A stretch of 64,000 nt of DNA, taken from Eustoma russellianum (taxonomy: Eukaryota > Streptophyta > Magnoliopsida > Gentianales > Gentianaceae). Below the pieces are notes generated by a model. The model saw only the letters and a program-made list of their open reading frames with translations. It searched no databases and was not told the origin of the DNA. Shown here piece after piece: positions 34,574 to 46,083 of this stretch. The position numbers and the translations under genes are program-made. Location of the stretch: NCBI GenBank assembly GCA_036186865.1, contig AP025054.1:17775520-17839519 (forward strand), given 5' to 3'. The stretch's first letter is position 1, and every line of letters starts with the position of its first letter.

Positions 34574-36326
34574 GATTCAGAAAACAATCTCAAAAGCCAA
34601 TTAAAATATTGACAAGATGCAAATACTCTACTTTATGTTGACAATTGTTCAAAACAGCAATTTGGACTATTTCTCCTAAGGATTCAAGAAAATCACAGAA
34701 GTCAAATTGTTGTTCTGGCTGAATGAAATCTACGGGGTTGTTTAAGACAATCCCTCAATTTACTTTACAGCATATGCAATTATCAATTGAAGTAAAGTGA
34801 AAGTAAAAGCACACAAACAAAGTGTCAGCAAGGGTTTGCTTTAGAAACTTTCAATATTTCAAATCTACAACACTTTGGTTCTGTTTGGGCACTTTCTTTC
34901 TTTTGAGCTTTGCACAGGAATTTCCCTTTTGCAATGTTTAATTTTGGGCTTTTCCTCACTTTTCTTTCTTGTGCAATTCTCTCTTGTCTTGCCTCTTACT
35001 TGTTGACAAATAATGGCTTTTCTCTCGTGTATTTCTCAATCAAGCTTAATTTTCTTTCTTTGGGGGGTTTGCTTGATTGTTGTGAGACTACTCCTCACGG
35101 CCTAATGAGTCATTGCTCACGGCCTTCAATTGCACAAGGTTTGTTGTATTTGGAATTTGAAAGTTTCTCGTACACAACACGGCTAAACACTATGTAGTGA
35201 GAAATCAATTCACAATTACAACAAGTTCAAATTGAATATAGTGCAAGGTAAGTTCAGAAATTGATCTAAAACAACAATTGGATAGCTCTTTAACAGTGTG
35301 GGGCTTAAACAATTCCTAACTTCCAGGATGTATCTGAGTCCAACAAGTTGTTTGAAACAATTGAAATCAACAAAAGATAAAGCTATTAGCATTCACCAAG
35401 ATTTCAAATGAGCTTTAAAGAGTTGTTCTAAACCACACGGTTTTGGGCAATGTCCTTTTTGTCTTTTTCTGTTTTTGATGCAAATGATCTAACTAATCTT
35501 AAGATAGCTAAATGCAACTTAGTGTTTCTAAATGCAATTATAAGGGCTGATACTATAACAACTAATGGAAATCAGTTTTGATGCAACTAGCTAACTTGTT
35601 TGTTTTGTTTTAAGTATCTATTCTACTTGTTTTGTTTTGGTTTTCGTTTGTATGATGCAATCAGTTCTAATACTAGATGATACTAGATGCAAGGTCTTTA
35701 TATTCTACTGAACACACGTATATCAACTAGAAACTAGGCAGCAAACATAGTTAACTAAAACTACTTTTTTTGTTCTTAGTTTTCGGATTTCTCTTGTACT
35801 AAACTAAACAACCAACTAAACCTTTAAACTATGTTGTAAACTAGTCTAACTAAGCTAAATAAGGCAGCAACTAAAACGTCTAAAACAATTGCACACAACT
35901 ACTAAAACAGAATTTAAAGACTTGATTACAAACTAACTATCAACTAATCTATTTTTGTGTTCAAGTTTTCTGTTTTAAGGACTAACTAAACTACCATTTA
36001 AACTTCTAGATTAGGACCTAATGAACATTGTCTAAGCTAGATTGAACAAAAACAACAAGTTACACACGGTTTTAATCTAAACTACACAAACGATTCTAAC
36101 AACACTTAAGTCTAGTCTAAGTTCTTTTTGTGGTATTTTCGGTTTTGCTACTTAAAACTAACTTACCAAACTGTTGTAAACTAACTAATAAACACTTTAA
36201 AACATAAAGTAACTATCTAAATTAACAGATTCTAAATGGACATAAAAACAGTCTACAACACGGTTTTGGGCAGCATCATTTATTGCAAGTTTAAACAATG
36301 TAAACATGAATAGAAGACTAACCAAA
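34574..36326 (-). other. Element E untranslated leader
   Basis: 1.75 kb, AT-rich, no credible ORF; closely matches the leaders of D and G. It contains the double hairpin at 35082-35119. Confidence 0.7.
35082..35119 (-). promoter_or_regulatory. Double-hairpin leader motif, element E
   Basis: On the minus strand: hairpin 1 TGAG-(caatga)-CTCA (35119-35106), hairpin 2 GTGAG-(gagtagt)-CTCAC (35098-35082). It lies 509 nt upstream of gag. Confidence 0.5.
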
Positions 36327-36338
36327 GCTCTGATACCA
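36327..36338 (-). promoter_or_regulatory. Element E primer-binding site
   Basis: gctctgatacca, exact complement of the iMet-type site, two bases from the 5' LTR. Confidence 0.93.
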
Positions 36339-36340
36339 AT

Positions 36341-37530
36341 TGATGAGCCAAATAAAGGCTAGAAAACGTTTCCAAGACTTTGTCTTCTACTCCAAACTGA
36401 TTTGAACCTCAGCTATGGCAAAGAACATCACAATGACACCCCTTGAACTGTAACCGTTTGTTCTTGGCTCAATTTATACCAACACCTCTTCCTCTTTGGC
36501 ATTCCAACACATCTAAAACCTCATTGAGACCCTAAGATGCTGTAAACCAAAAATGAAGTAAATACTAACAAGTTCTAGGCTTGAACTTGAAAGAAACCGT
36601 TAGTGGCTTAAGCTTCAACTAGAAAAGTTGAGAATTCCTTAAAGGAAGTTTTGATTGAAATGTGTTTGATAATCTGGGTGTTTGTACATTCAGGTTCCTA
36701 ACCTACTTATAACAAAAAAAATTACAAAGGGTACAAGGTTTAAAATACAAAGTACAAGTCTAAAAAGAACATGCATGCTTGCTTTTGAACAATTTTGGTT
36801 CCAAGAAAGCTGGTTGCTTTGCCGTTCTTCCTTGCTTGTTTTCAGCCTTCTTTCTTGATCAATTTTGATTGGATAATACTTTGAGCAGCTTGCTTTGAAT
36901 TGCCTTTGATTGGTTGTAAGTTTGGCTTTGAATTTTCAAACCAATTAAGCCTTAATCAGCCGATTTCTTCAAAGGAGTTGATTGGATCAAATTTTGTGCA
37001 GCTTGTTTGCTTGTCTCTAACTTGATTTTGATTGGTTTGAACATTTGCAAGACTTCTTCCTATTGGTTAAAGCTTTGAGAGCTTGTCCATCCTTGTTTGC
37101 GTGGAGAACAATTCTTGAATTTGACATGAGTGCTTGTCACCTCCTTGCTTGTAAGCTACTTGCTTATCACCTCCTTGCTTGAACAAAAATTCAAGTTCTA
37201 ATTGCATTTTCAAGCTAAGTACGTGTACCTGAAAGACAAGGCAATAATAACAACACAAACTATCCAAAAACAAGGTTAACCAACCAACAATATTGAAAAC
37301 AACAACTAAAGATATGTACAACATGCTTTTGATACAACTAGATCAAAGCTTGTATCATATAAACCCAATGGACATCATGTCTGCTTGGTTAATCCTCTTC
37401 ATGCCTATAAAGAAATGATTCAACACAATGTAACAACTTCTTAGCCATACTCCTTGTTATGGGACATGTGCGGGGCAGTGAGGCGTCATCATTAGTGTTT
37501 GTATCCACAAGGTTAGGCTGTAGCTCATCA
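36341..37530 (-). repeat. Element E 5' LTR
   Basis: 1,190 bp; matches 28673-29847 and solo LTRs F and J. Confidence 0.92.
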
Positions 37531-37535
37531 TGCAG

Positions 37536-38158
37536 TTTCTTTATCTTTTCACAACTTCAATTTGTCCATCAGCTTGTGGGTGAGCAGTGGTAGAAAAAAC
37601 AATTGAGTACCAAACTTAGCCCACAAAACCCACCAAAAATGATTAAGAAATTTCGTTTCTCTATCACTTACAATTGTACGTGGCATGCCATGCAATCTCA
37701 CAATTTCTTTAAAGAACAAATCAGCAACATGTGTGGCATCATCAACTTTCCTACATGCAATGAAGTGTGCCATCTTTGAAAATCGATCAACCACAACATA
37801 AATGCTATCGCGCCCTCCTCGAGACCTAGGAAGTCCTAAAACAAAGTCCATGGAGATGTCAATCCAAGGGGAATCAGGGACGGGTAAAGGTGTGTAAAGG
37901 CCATGCGGTTGGGACTTGGATTTGGCTTGTTTGCATGTGATGCAACTACCACATAATCTCTCGACGTCTACGCGCATGTGGGGCCAATAGAAATGTTCCT
38001 TAAGAGTTTCAAGGGTTTTGAACACTCCGAAATGACCCATTAAACCTCCCCATGGGCTTCTCTAGTCAATGCTTCTCGTAGGGATGATTGGGGAACACAC
38101 AACTTATGTTCTTCGAAAAGATATCCCTCATGTATGTAGAATTTCCCAAATGGTGCCT
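37536..38158 (-). pseudogene. pol: Element A integrase, zinc and catalytic part, with internal deletion
   Basis: From 38158 back: FHIHEGYLFEEHKLCVPQS-like text, a frameshift near 38045, then GHFGVFKTLETLKEHFYWPH, CGSCITCKQAKSKSQPHGLY, DISMDFVLGLPRSRGGRDSI, VVVDRFSKMAHFIACRK, MPRTIVSDRETKFLNHFWW. After the HPQADGQIEVV block the text jumps to KKLH at the element E insertion site. About 230 bp present in element H (57455-57685: LRAILQKHIKHWEDCLPYIE through SSLDGKQK) are missing, with ~10 bp of unmatched sequence at the joint. Confidence 0.87.
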
Positions 38159-38163
38159 CATTA

Positions 38164-39353
38164 TGATCAGCCAAACGAAGACTAGAAAACGTTCCAAGGA
38201 CTTTGTCTCCTATTCCAAATTGATTTGAACCTCAGCTATGGCAAAGAACATCACAATGACGCCCCTTGAACTGTAACCGTTTGTTCTTGGCTCAATTTAT
38301 ACCAACACCTCTTCCTCTTTGGTATTCCAACACATCTAAAACCTCATTGAGACCCTAAGATGCTGTAAACCAAAAATGAAGTGAATACTAACAAGTTCTA
38401 GGCTATGAACTTGAAAGAAACCGTTAAGTGGGTCTAAACTTCAACTAGAAAAGTTGAGAATTCCTTAAAGGAAATTTTGATTGAAATGTATTTGAATTGT
38501 GGTCCTTTTTACATTCTGATTCCTATGCTACTTATAACCTACGAAAATTACAAGAGTACAAAGTTTAAAGTACAAAGTACAAGACTAAAAATGACATGCT
38601 TGCTTGGAACTTGTTTGAGCAACTTTCGGTTCCAAGAAATCTGGTTGCTTGCCGTGCTTCGCATGCTTTGTTTTCAGCCATAATTTTGATTGGTTAATAC
38701 AATGAGCAGCTTGGTTTGAACTAGGCTTTGATTGGTTGCAAGTTGGTCTTTGAATTTTCAACCCTTTCTTGCGTGAGCTAGGCTTTAAACAATCTCAATT
38801 TGATTGGATCATTTGTTGTGCAGCTTGCTTGCTTGTCTCTTTGCTTGTTTTTGATTGGTTTGAAGATTTGCAAGACTTCTTCCAATTGGTTCATGAAATG
38901 AGCAACTTGTCCATCCATTCCAACGTGAAGAAGAATTCAGATTTGACATGGGTGCTTGTCACCACCTTGCTTGTAAGCTACTTGGTTATCACCTCCTTGC
39001 TTGAACAAAAATTCAGGTTCTAATTGAATTTTCAAGCTAAGTACGTGTACCTGAAAGACAAGGCAATAATACAACACAAACTATCCTAAAACAAGGTTAA
39101 CCAACCAACAATATTAAAAAGAACAACTAAAGATATGTACAACATGGTTTTGATACAACTAGATCAAAGCTTGTATCATATATAAACACAATGGACATCA
39201 TCTCTTCTTGGTTCATCCTCTTCATGCCTGTAAAGAAATGATTCAACACAGTGTACCAATTTCTTAGCCATACTCCTTGTTATGGGACCTGTGCGGGGCA
39301 GTGAGGCGTCATCATCAGTGTTTGTATCCACAAGGTTAGGCTGTAGCTCATCA
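38164..39353 (-). mobile_element. Solo LTR F (family 2)
   Basis: 1,190 bp, one LTR only, ends tgatcagcc...gctcatca. TSD catta at 38159-38163 and 39354-39358 within element A integrase (ggtgcctcatta / cattacatgcc). It arose by LTR-LTR recombination after insertion (inference from the solo form with matching TSD). Confidence 0.92.
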
Positions 39354-39358
39354 CATTA

Positions 39359-39897
39359 CATGCCTCAAAAATGGTGCCGAAATCATGGTCATTTTGGTAA
39401 AATTCCTTAAGTGATTCGAATCCTGAGAATCGTTAGGATAATGTAGTCACTAAAGTGTATCTCCTAGAGAGGGCATTAGCAACTATATTGTCCTTTCCTT
39501 GTTTGTACTTAATCACATAAGGGAATTGTTCTATGTACTCTGCCCATTTGGCATGTCTCTTGTTCAACTTTCCTTGCCCTTTAAGATACTTAAGGCTTTC
39601 GTGGTCAGTGTGGATCACAAACTCTTTAGGTTGAAGATAGTGTTGCCAAGTTTGTAGGGATCTCACGAGGGCATAAAGTTCCTTATCATAGGTAAAATAA
39701 TTCAATGCAGCATCTTTCAACTTCTCACTAAAGTAGGCTACGGGTTTCTTACCTTGGGTCAAAACTGCGGCTATACCCACTCCACTTGCATCACACTCAA
39801 TTTCAAAAGTTTCATCAAAATTTGGTAACCTAAGTATGGGTGCAATGGTTAGCCTACGTTTAAGCTCATCAAATGCCTGTGTTGTGGCTTGTCCCAC
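39359..39897 (-). pseudogene. pol: Element A RNase H and start of integrase
   Basis: Open from 39897 to 39433: TQAFDELKRRLTIAPILRLP, FEIECDASGVGIAAVLTQGK, YFTYDKELYALVRSLQTWQH, FVIHTDHESLKYLKGQGKLN, YKQGKDNIVANALSRRYTLV. The last catalytic Asp is replaced: VANAL against VADAL in element H. The rest to 39359 is the linker to integrase, broken near 39440. Confidence 0.9.
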
Positions 39898-40998
39898 CTA
39901 AAAGGCACATCTTTTTCACAATTTCATTTAGGGGTGCAGCTATAGAAGAAAAATCTTTGACAAATCGTCTATAAAAACTTGCAAGTCCATGGAAACTGCG
40001 AACTTCCCTGACATTCTTAGGTATAGGCCACTCCACAATTGACCTAACCTTTTCCTCATCCATCTCTCCTCCCTCAGCCGAAATGACAAAGACTAGGAAG
40101 ACTACTCCTTCCAAACAAAAACAGAACTTCTTACAGTTGGCGTAAAGTTGTTCTTGCTTAAGCTTCTCAAAAACGGCCCTAATGTGGTCAAGGTGATCTT
40201 CTATGGTTCGGGAATAGATTAGGATATCATCAATATAAACAACGACAAATCGTCCTATGAACGCTCGTGAGACTTCATTCATTAGCCTCATAAAGGTGCT
40301 AGGGGCGTTGGTGAGCCCGAAGGGCATCACTAACCACTCATAGAGCCTAGACTTGGTTTTGAATGCAGTCTTCCATTCATCCCCTTCTCTAATGCGTACT
40401 TGGAAGTACCCTTGCTTAAGGTCGATTTTGGTGAAGAATTTGGATCCGTGCAATATATCCAACATATCATCCAGCCTATGTATGGGGTACCTATACTTGA
40501 CGGTAATTTTGTTTATGGCACGGCAATCAGTACACATTCTCCAAGTTCCATCTTTTTGGGTACTAAGATGACATGGACGGCTGATGGGCTTAGGCTCTCT
40601 CGGACTTGTCCACTCGCTAGGAGCTTCTTCTACTTACCTTTGGATTTCATTGGTTTCCTCCGGGTTGGCTCAATAGGCGGGTCGATTTGGTAAAACGACT
40701 GCTGGGACAAAATCGATTTGGTGTTCTATTCCTCTAATAGGTGGTAATCCGGATGGTGGCTTGGTGGAAATAGAGCTTCGTACTCTTGGATAAGGGACGC
40801 AACTGAGGTAGGTAAGTTTGGTGGGAGTTCTTCTAGGGATAGGTGACATGCCATAGGAATGAGAATGAGGACGGTTTGGTTGTTATAAAGGGCTCGTGTG
40901 ACCTCTCTTTTCTTTGCAAGATACCCACACTTCTTTTTGGACTCGGTGATTCCTATGGGTACTACCTTTTCCCTTGCTCTCTTGTTTTTTGTTTTCAC
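39869..40998 (-). pseudogene. pol: Element A reverse transcriptase
   Basis: Linker 40998-40726 (KTKNKRAREKVVPIGITESK, ALYNNQTVLILIPMACHLSL, ASLIQEYEALFPP), frameshifts 40560-40720, then open 40537-39869: MCTDCRAINKITVKYRYPIH, DLKQGYFQVRIREGDEWKTA, LYEWLVMPFGLTNAPSTFM, catalytic YIDD where the other copies have YFDD, FLVFVISAEGGEMDEEKVRS, SFHGLASFYRRFVKDFSSIA. The YIDD and FGLY-to-SRLY changes suggest decay. Confidence 0.9.
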
Positions 40999-41035
40999 TT
41001 TTCATGCATTCCACGAATTTTCTCTCGGCTTCAAT

Positions 41036-41683
41036 TTACTTAGGATCGGCCCTGGACTTAGACATGCGTTGGTGATCCTCGTAGACTTTGTGTGGTGGAA
41101 GTGCATGCAATTTGTAAAGGTTGCCATTCAACTTGAAAGAATAACGATTCAAATATCCATCATATGTCACATGTCGATCAAATTGCCATGGCCTACCAAG
41201 TAAGATATGGCTAGCATGCATTGGTGCAACATCACATAAAACATCATCTTTGTAACTACCAATGCTAAGAGAAATCAAAACTTGTTTACCTACGCTAACT
41301 TCACCGCAATCATTTAACCATGCAAGTTTGTAAGGATGCGGATGATTGTTAGTCATAGGCAAATTTAGTTTTCTTACTAATTCGATGCTAGCCACATTCG
41401 CACAAGAACAGAAATCAATGATCATGGTGCACACTTTACCATTTATGATGCAATGATTATGTAAAATGTTTTCTCTATGTTGTCCATGATCATCTAATTT
41501 CGGACATGCATTCAAAGCTCTACGCACAACAAGAAATTCCTTAGTGTCAAAATCATCTAATGCGCCTAGATCCTCTTGAGGTTCAATTTCATTGTCATGC
41601 TCAGATTCGTTTTCATGCTCCAACTCAGACACATATTCATTAGTTTCCTCAATTAACATGATTCGTTTTGCATTAGGACTCTT
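41036..41683 (-). pseudogene. pol: Element A protease
   Basis: Acidic linker (ETNEYVSELEHENESEHDNE), FDTKEFLVVRRALNACPKLD, ENILHNHCIINGKVCTMIID, then FCSCANVASIELVRKLNLP: the catalytic DSG reads DFC, which should kill the enzyme. The fold-typical HILLGRPWQFDRHVTYDGYL and LNRYSFKLNGNLYKLHALPP follow. Open for ~260 codons otherwise. Confidence 0.88.
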
Positions 41684-42881
41684 TTCATATGTGACCACGT
41701 CCTTGACATTCATAGCATTTAATGTCCCTAAACCTGTTTGAGAGATCAGAAGGATTTCCGGTAGGAGACTTTGTTGGCCGCGGTTATCTCGCCTTTGGGT
41801 GGACTGCACACGGTTGTCCATCCTTTGTGACGCCCTTGGTCACGTGTTTGCCCTCCTGTAGGCCGTGAGCTTCCCGTTCCTGAAGACTTGCTGGAAAACC
41901 TTGATGAAGACTGATTAGTACGATAAGTGGAGTTGAAATTGGAGGAACTACATACCTTTAGTTGGTGTTCAATCTTCTCAGCCATATGGACCATGATTGT
42001 GAGGTCGAGGTAAGGTTAAAGCTCAACCCTTTGTGCAATCTCTCGGTTTATACCATGTAAGAAACGAGACTTGGTGGCTTCTTCAGGTTCCTGCAAGTTA
42101 GACCTTTCCAACAAAATTTCTAACTCTTTGTAATACTCGTCTACACTTTTGGAACCTTGTCTTAAGTTTTGTAAACTTGTGAAAATAGAACTCTCAAATT
42201 TTTTGGGATAAAACGTTAACTCATTTCAAATTTCATTTTTCCCAAGTGGCAATCGGAGGTTGTCTTGTCTTAGTCCTAATTCGACACAAATTTGTCCACC
42301 AATTTAGTGCATAACCAGAAAACTCAATAGAAGCGTACCTCACTTTTTGTAATTCACTGTAGTTGGTACAAGAGAAGATTAGATCCACTTTTATGTCACA
42401 TTCCAAATATTCCTCCGACATTACTTTTACCATAAAACGTTGGAATATTTATTTTTGTTTTGAGAAAATCGTCATCTTGCGAGAAAAGGGGTTTTTAGCG
42501 TCTTTGGTAACCACGGGGAGGGTGGTCATCAAAGTCATAATCATCATGCTCAAATGGAATGTAATCATCATTTTACCTTCTTGGAGCATACCTTCTTGGT
42601 TGCGTTGGTGGAACAAACCTTCTTGGATCAATGTGTAGTGGTCTAAGGTTGTCATCCTCAACTTCTGGGGGGTGACGCCTTGGTTGTGGTAGGGGAACAG
42701 CCCTGCTCGTGCCTTGGCCATCCCTTGTTTTGTAGCTCCGTTCAACATCCTCCAATCGATGTTTGATTACCTCATTGTCATGCGTGAGTTTTTTTAGCAT
42801 CTCCAGCATTTGTTGTTGCGTGTTGTCCAAAGTCTCGGCTTCCTTTGACTTGCTAGAAGCAGAATGAGTGTTGCTCTCCAT
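41684..42881 (-). pseudogene. gag: Element A Gag
   Basis: ATG at 42881 (MESNTHSASSKSKEAETLDN), helix-rich QQMLEMLKKLTHDNEVIKHR, then an Arg/Pro-rich segment with RRFVPPTQPRRYAPRR. The capsid core is in other frames: EEYLECDIKVDLIFSCTNYS, GYALNWWTNLCR (42433-42233), then ~42200-41990 broken (VHMAEKIEHQLKV). The knuckle near 41695-41735 begins CYECQGRGH but then has a TGA, a 2-base loss and no final Cys. The leader joins directly upstream. Confidence 0.87.
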
Positions 42882-43000
42882 GTTTTACCTAAAGAGATTA
42901 AACGAAAACAAAAACAAAAGGAAAGAACCAAACTAACACAAAGACAAACAAACCTTAAGTGAGTAGTAAAAATGAAATATGAACACTCCTCTTTCTCTTT
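42882..43000 (-). other. Element A leader, gag-proximal part
   Basis: 119 bp of leader next to the gag start; continues at 48844 beyond element G. The last five bases, tcttt, are the target site of G. Confidence 0.8.
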
Positions 43001-44306
43001 TGATGAGCCCACGATGGGGTCAACGCAACATATTTTCATGTATCATTTATTGTCATATGTTAGTTCTGTAAGACATGACATTTCACTGTTCACTCCGCAC
43101 GCACTAGTGCTTTCTTATGTCTTATTGCCTAACTAACCCGTAGGACATGTCATATATGTTGTGCATATTGTGTTGTTGCTTGGTTGTCTTTGAAGATAGG
43201 TCAAAGAGAGTTTTACATTGAAGAAGCATGAACACCTATCGATCCATGTTCCATCTGATCGGATGATATCATTACTCAAACAAAGCTTGAAGATGCAACT
43301 AAAACCTGAATTTTGTTCAAGCAAGGAGGTGATAAGCAAGTAGCTTACAAGCAAGGAGGTGACAAGCATTCATGTCAAATTCAAGATTGTTCTTCACGTT
43401 GAAACAAAGAAGAAACAAGCTGCTCACACCTTTAACCAATAGGAAGGAGTCTTGCAATTGTCCAAACCAATCACAATCAAGTTAGAACAAGAATGCAAGC
43501 TGCTCAACATTTGATCCAATCAAATTCAAAGGAGAAATAGGCTGGTTCATGGCTGATTGGTTTGATTATTCAAAGCCTAAACTATAACCAATCAAAAGGG
43601 AGTTCAACCAAGCTGCACACTAGAATATCCAATCAAAATTTTGGCTGAAAACAAAGATGGATGAAACGTTAGTTTAAGGAAAGTTTGGTTGAAAATTCAA
43701 CACCAAATTGCAACCAATCAAAGGCCTTTCTCAAGCAAGCTGCTCCATGTATTTACCAATCAAATTGAGAAGAAAGAAGGCTAGAGACAAGCATGGGGAG
43801 CACGTAAAAGACAACCAGATTTCTTGGAGCCAAAGTTGTTCAAAGCAAGCACCTTATTTTAGTCTTGTACATTGTACATTAAAACTTGTACTCTTTATCA
43901 TTTTCATTTGTTATAAATAGCATAGGAAGCTGAATGTATAAAAGAACTCAAAAAAAACAATATACAACAATTATCAATACACATTACAACCAGAATTTCC
44001 CTTGAGGAGTTATCAACATTTCAAGTTGAAGTTTAAGACCACTTACGGTTTTTTTCAAGTTCCTAGCCTAGAACTTGTTAGTATTTGCTCCATCATTTGG
44101 TTTACAGCATCTTAGGGTCTCATTGAGGTTTTAGATGTGTTGGAGTGCCAAAGAGGGAGAGGTGTTGGCATAAATTGAGCCAAGAACAATGGTTAAAGTT
44201 CAAGGGGTATCTTGGAGATGTTCTTTGACATAGCTCGTGTTCAAATCAGTTTGGAATAGGAGACAAAGTCCTTGGCAACGTTTTCTAGCCTTCATTTGGC
44301 TCATCA
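43001..44306 (+). repeat. Element G 5' LTR (mosaic)
   Basis: 43001-43290 follows element C LTR (cacgatggggtcaacgcaac, tgaagaagcatgaacacc, caaacaaagcttgaag). From ~43291 it follows family-2 LTRs (atgcaactaaaacctgaat, gcaaggaggtgataagcaagt, ... ggctcatca). Both parents carry agcttgaa at the switch point. Confidence 0.9.
43910..43920 (+). promoter_or_regulatory. Element G TATA box (family-2 derived)
   Basis: gttataaatag in the family-2-like part of the LTR; equivalent to 22328-22337 (-) in element D. The 3' LTR copy near 48450 reads ttataatag, one base shorter. Confidence 0.6.
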
Positions 44307-44308
44307 AT

Positions 44309-44320
44309 TGGTATCAGAGC
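44309..44320 (+). promoter_or_regulatory. Element G primer-binding site
   Basis: tggtatcagagc, exact, two bases after the LTR; contrast with the damaged site in element C. Confidence 0.93.
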
Positions 44321-46083
44321 GTTGGTTAGTCTTCTTTCATGTTTACATTGTTTAAATTTGCATATGAATGATGCTGCCCAAATCTTGTAGTGAACTTTTT
44401 TTTATGACCGTTTATAGCTTGTTTGTTTAAGAAGTTAGTTTATGTTTTTAAAGTGCTTGTTAGATAGTATACTATAGTTTGGTAACTTAGTTAAGTAGGC
44501 AAAACCGAAAACCCCTACAAAAAGAACTTAGACTAGACTTAGTGTTGTTAAAATCTGTTTGTGTAGCTTAGATCAAAACCGTGTGAAACTGATTGTTCTT
44601 GTTCAATCTAGCTTAGTTAATCTTCATTAGACCCTAATCTAGAAGTTTAAGTGTTAGTTTAGTTAAGTCCTTAAATCAGAAAACTTGAACACAAAAATTA
44701 GAATAGTTGATAGTTTACTTGTAATCAAGTTGTTAAAATTCTGTTTCTTGTACTTGTGTGCAAACTGATTAGGCGTTATATAGTGCTGCCTTATTTAGCT
44801 TGGTTAGACTAGTTTACAACATAGTTTAAGTGTTTTAGTTGGTTGATTAGTTTAGCACCATAAATCCGAAAACCAAAGAACCAAAACAAAGTAGTTTTAG
44901 CCAGTAAGTGTGCTGCCTAGTTCAAGAGACATACGTTTGAACATCAACCCTTGCATCTAGTATCATTTAGTCTAGAATCTGATTGCATCATACAAACAAA
45001 AACCAAACAAAAACAAGGTAGGATAGATCACTTAAAAACCAAACAAAACAAGTTAGCTTAGTTGCATCAAAACTGATTTTTCATTAGTTGTTAGTAATCA
45101 GCCTTTATAAACTTCATTTAGAAACAACTAAGTTGCATTTAGCTATCTTAAGACTAGTTAGATCATTTACATCAAAAACAGAAAAGGAAAAAAAGATAAG
45201 TGCCAAAACCGTGTGGATTAAAACAACTTTTAAAGCTCATTTGAAATCTTGGTGTATGCTAATAGCTTTATCTTTTTGTTGATTTCAATTGTTTCAAACA
45301 ACTTGATTGGACTTAGATATATTCTGAAAGTTAGGAATTGTTTAAGCCCCATACTGTTAAAGAGCTATCCAATTGTTGTTTTAGATCAATTTCTGAACTT
45401 ACATTGCACTATATACAATTTGAACTTGTTGTAATTGTGAATTGAATTCTCACTACATAGTGTTTAGCCGTGTGTGTACGAGGAACTTTCAAATTCCCAA
45501 ATACAACAAACCTTGTGCAATTAAAGGCCGTGGGCAATGTCTCATGTAGGCCGTGAGGAGTAGTCTCACAACAATCAAGCAAACCCCTCCAAAGAAAGAA
45601 AATTAAGCTTGATTGAGAAATACGCGAGAGAAAAGCCAATATTTGTCAACAAGTAAGAGGCAAGACAAGAGAGAATTGCACAAGAAAGCCAAGTGAGGAA
45701 AAAGCCAAAAGTTAAACGTTGCAAAAAGGTAAAATCCCTGTGCAAAGCTCAAAAGAAAGAAAGTGCCCAAACCAAACCAAAAGTGTTGTAGTTTTGAGAT
45801 TTTGAAAGTTTCTAAAGCAAAACCTTGCTAGCACTTTGTTTGTGTGTCTTTACTTTCACTTTACTTCAATTGATAATTGCATATGCTGTAAAGTAAATTG
45901 AGGGATTGTCTTAAAACAACCCCGTAGATTTCTTTCAGCCCGAACAACAATTTGATTTCTGTGAATTACTTGAATCTTTAGGAGAAATAGTCCAATTGCT
46001 GTTTTGAACAATTGTCAACATAAAGTAGAGTATTTGCATCTTATCAATATTTTAATTGGCTTTTGAGATTGTTTTGATTAAAC
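44321..46083 (+). other. Element G untranslated leader (family-2 type)
   Basis: 1.76 kb, follows the leader of D/E from the PBS to ttttgagattgt at ~46072, then switches to ttgattaaacatgattct as in element C immediately before the ORF. No ORF is worth calling. Double hairpin at 45531-45569. Confidence 0.8.
45531..45569 (+). promoter_or_regulatory. Double-hairpin leader motif, element G
   Basis: Hairpin 1: TGGG-(caatgt)-CTCA (one G-U pair) at 45531-45544; hairpin 2: GTGAG-(gagtagt)-CTCAC at 45553-45569; 515 nt upstream of the ORF. Confidence 0.5.

Larger units (their letters stand above)
28673..37530 (-). mobile_element. Element E: family-2 Ty3/gypsy (CRM-like) element
   Basis: Complete element, 8,858 bp; LTRs 28673-29847 and 36341-37530; TSD tgcag at 28668-28672 and 37531-37535 inside element A integrase. 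Same family and order as element D: PBS 36327-36338, leader with double hairpin, gag from 34573, protease, RT, RNase H, integrase with tail ending at 29659. Its middle (30.2-31.5 kb) differs from D mainly by single-base indels. Confidence 0.93.

Noticed and set aside
44321..46083. Possible CRISPR-like or tandem array from repeated short words in leaders and family-2 LTRs (attgattgg, gcagcttg)
   Set aside because: The words recur at irregular spacing with no constant spacer length; this is a plant locus and they are simple LTR/leader redundancy.
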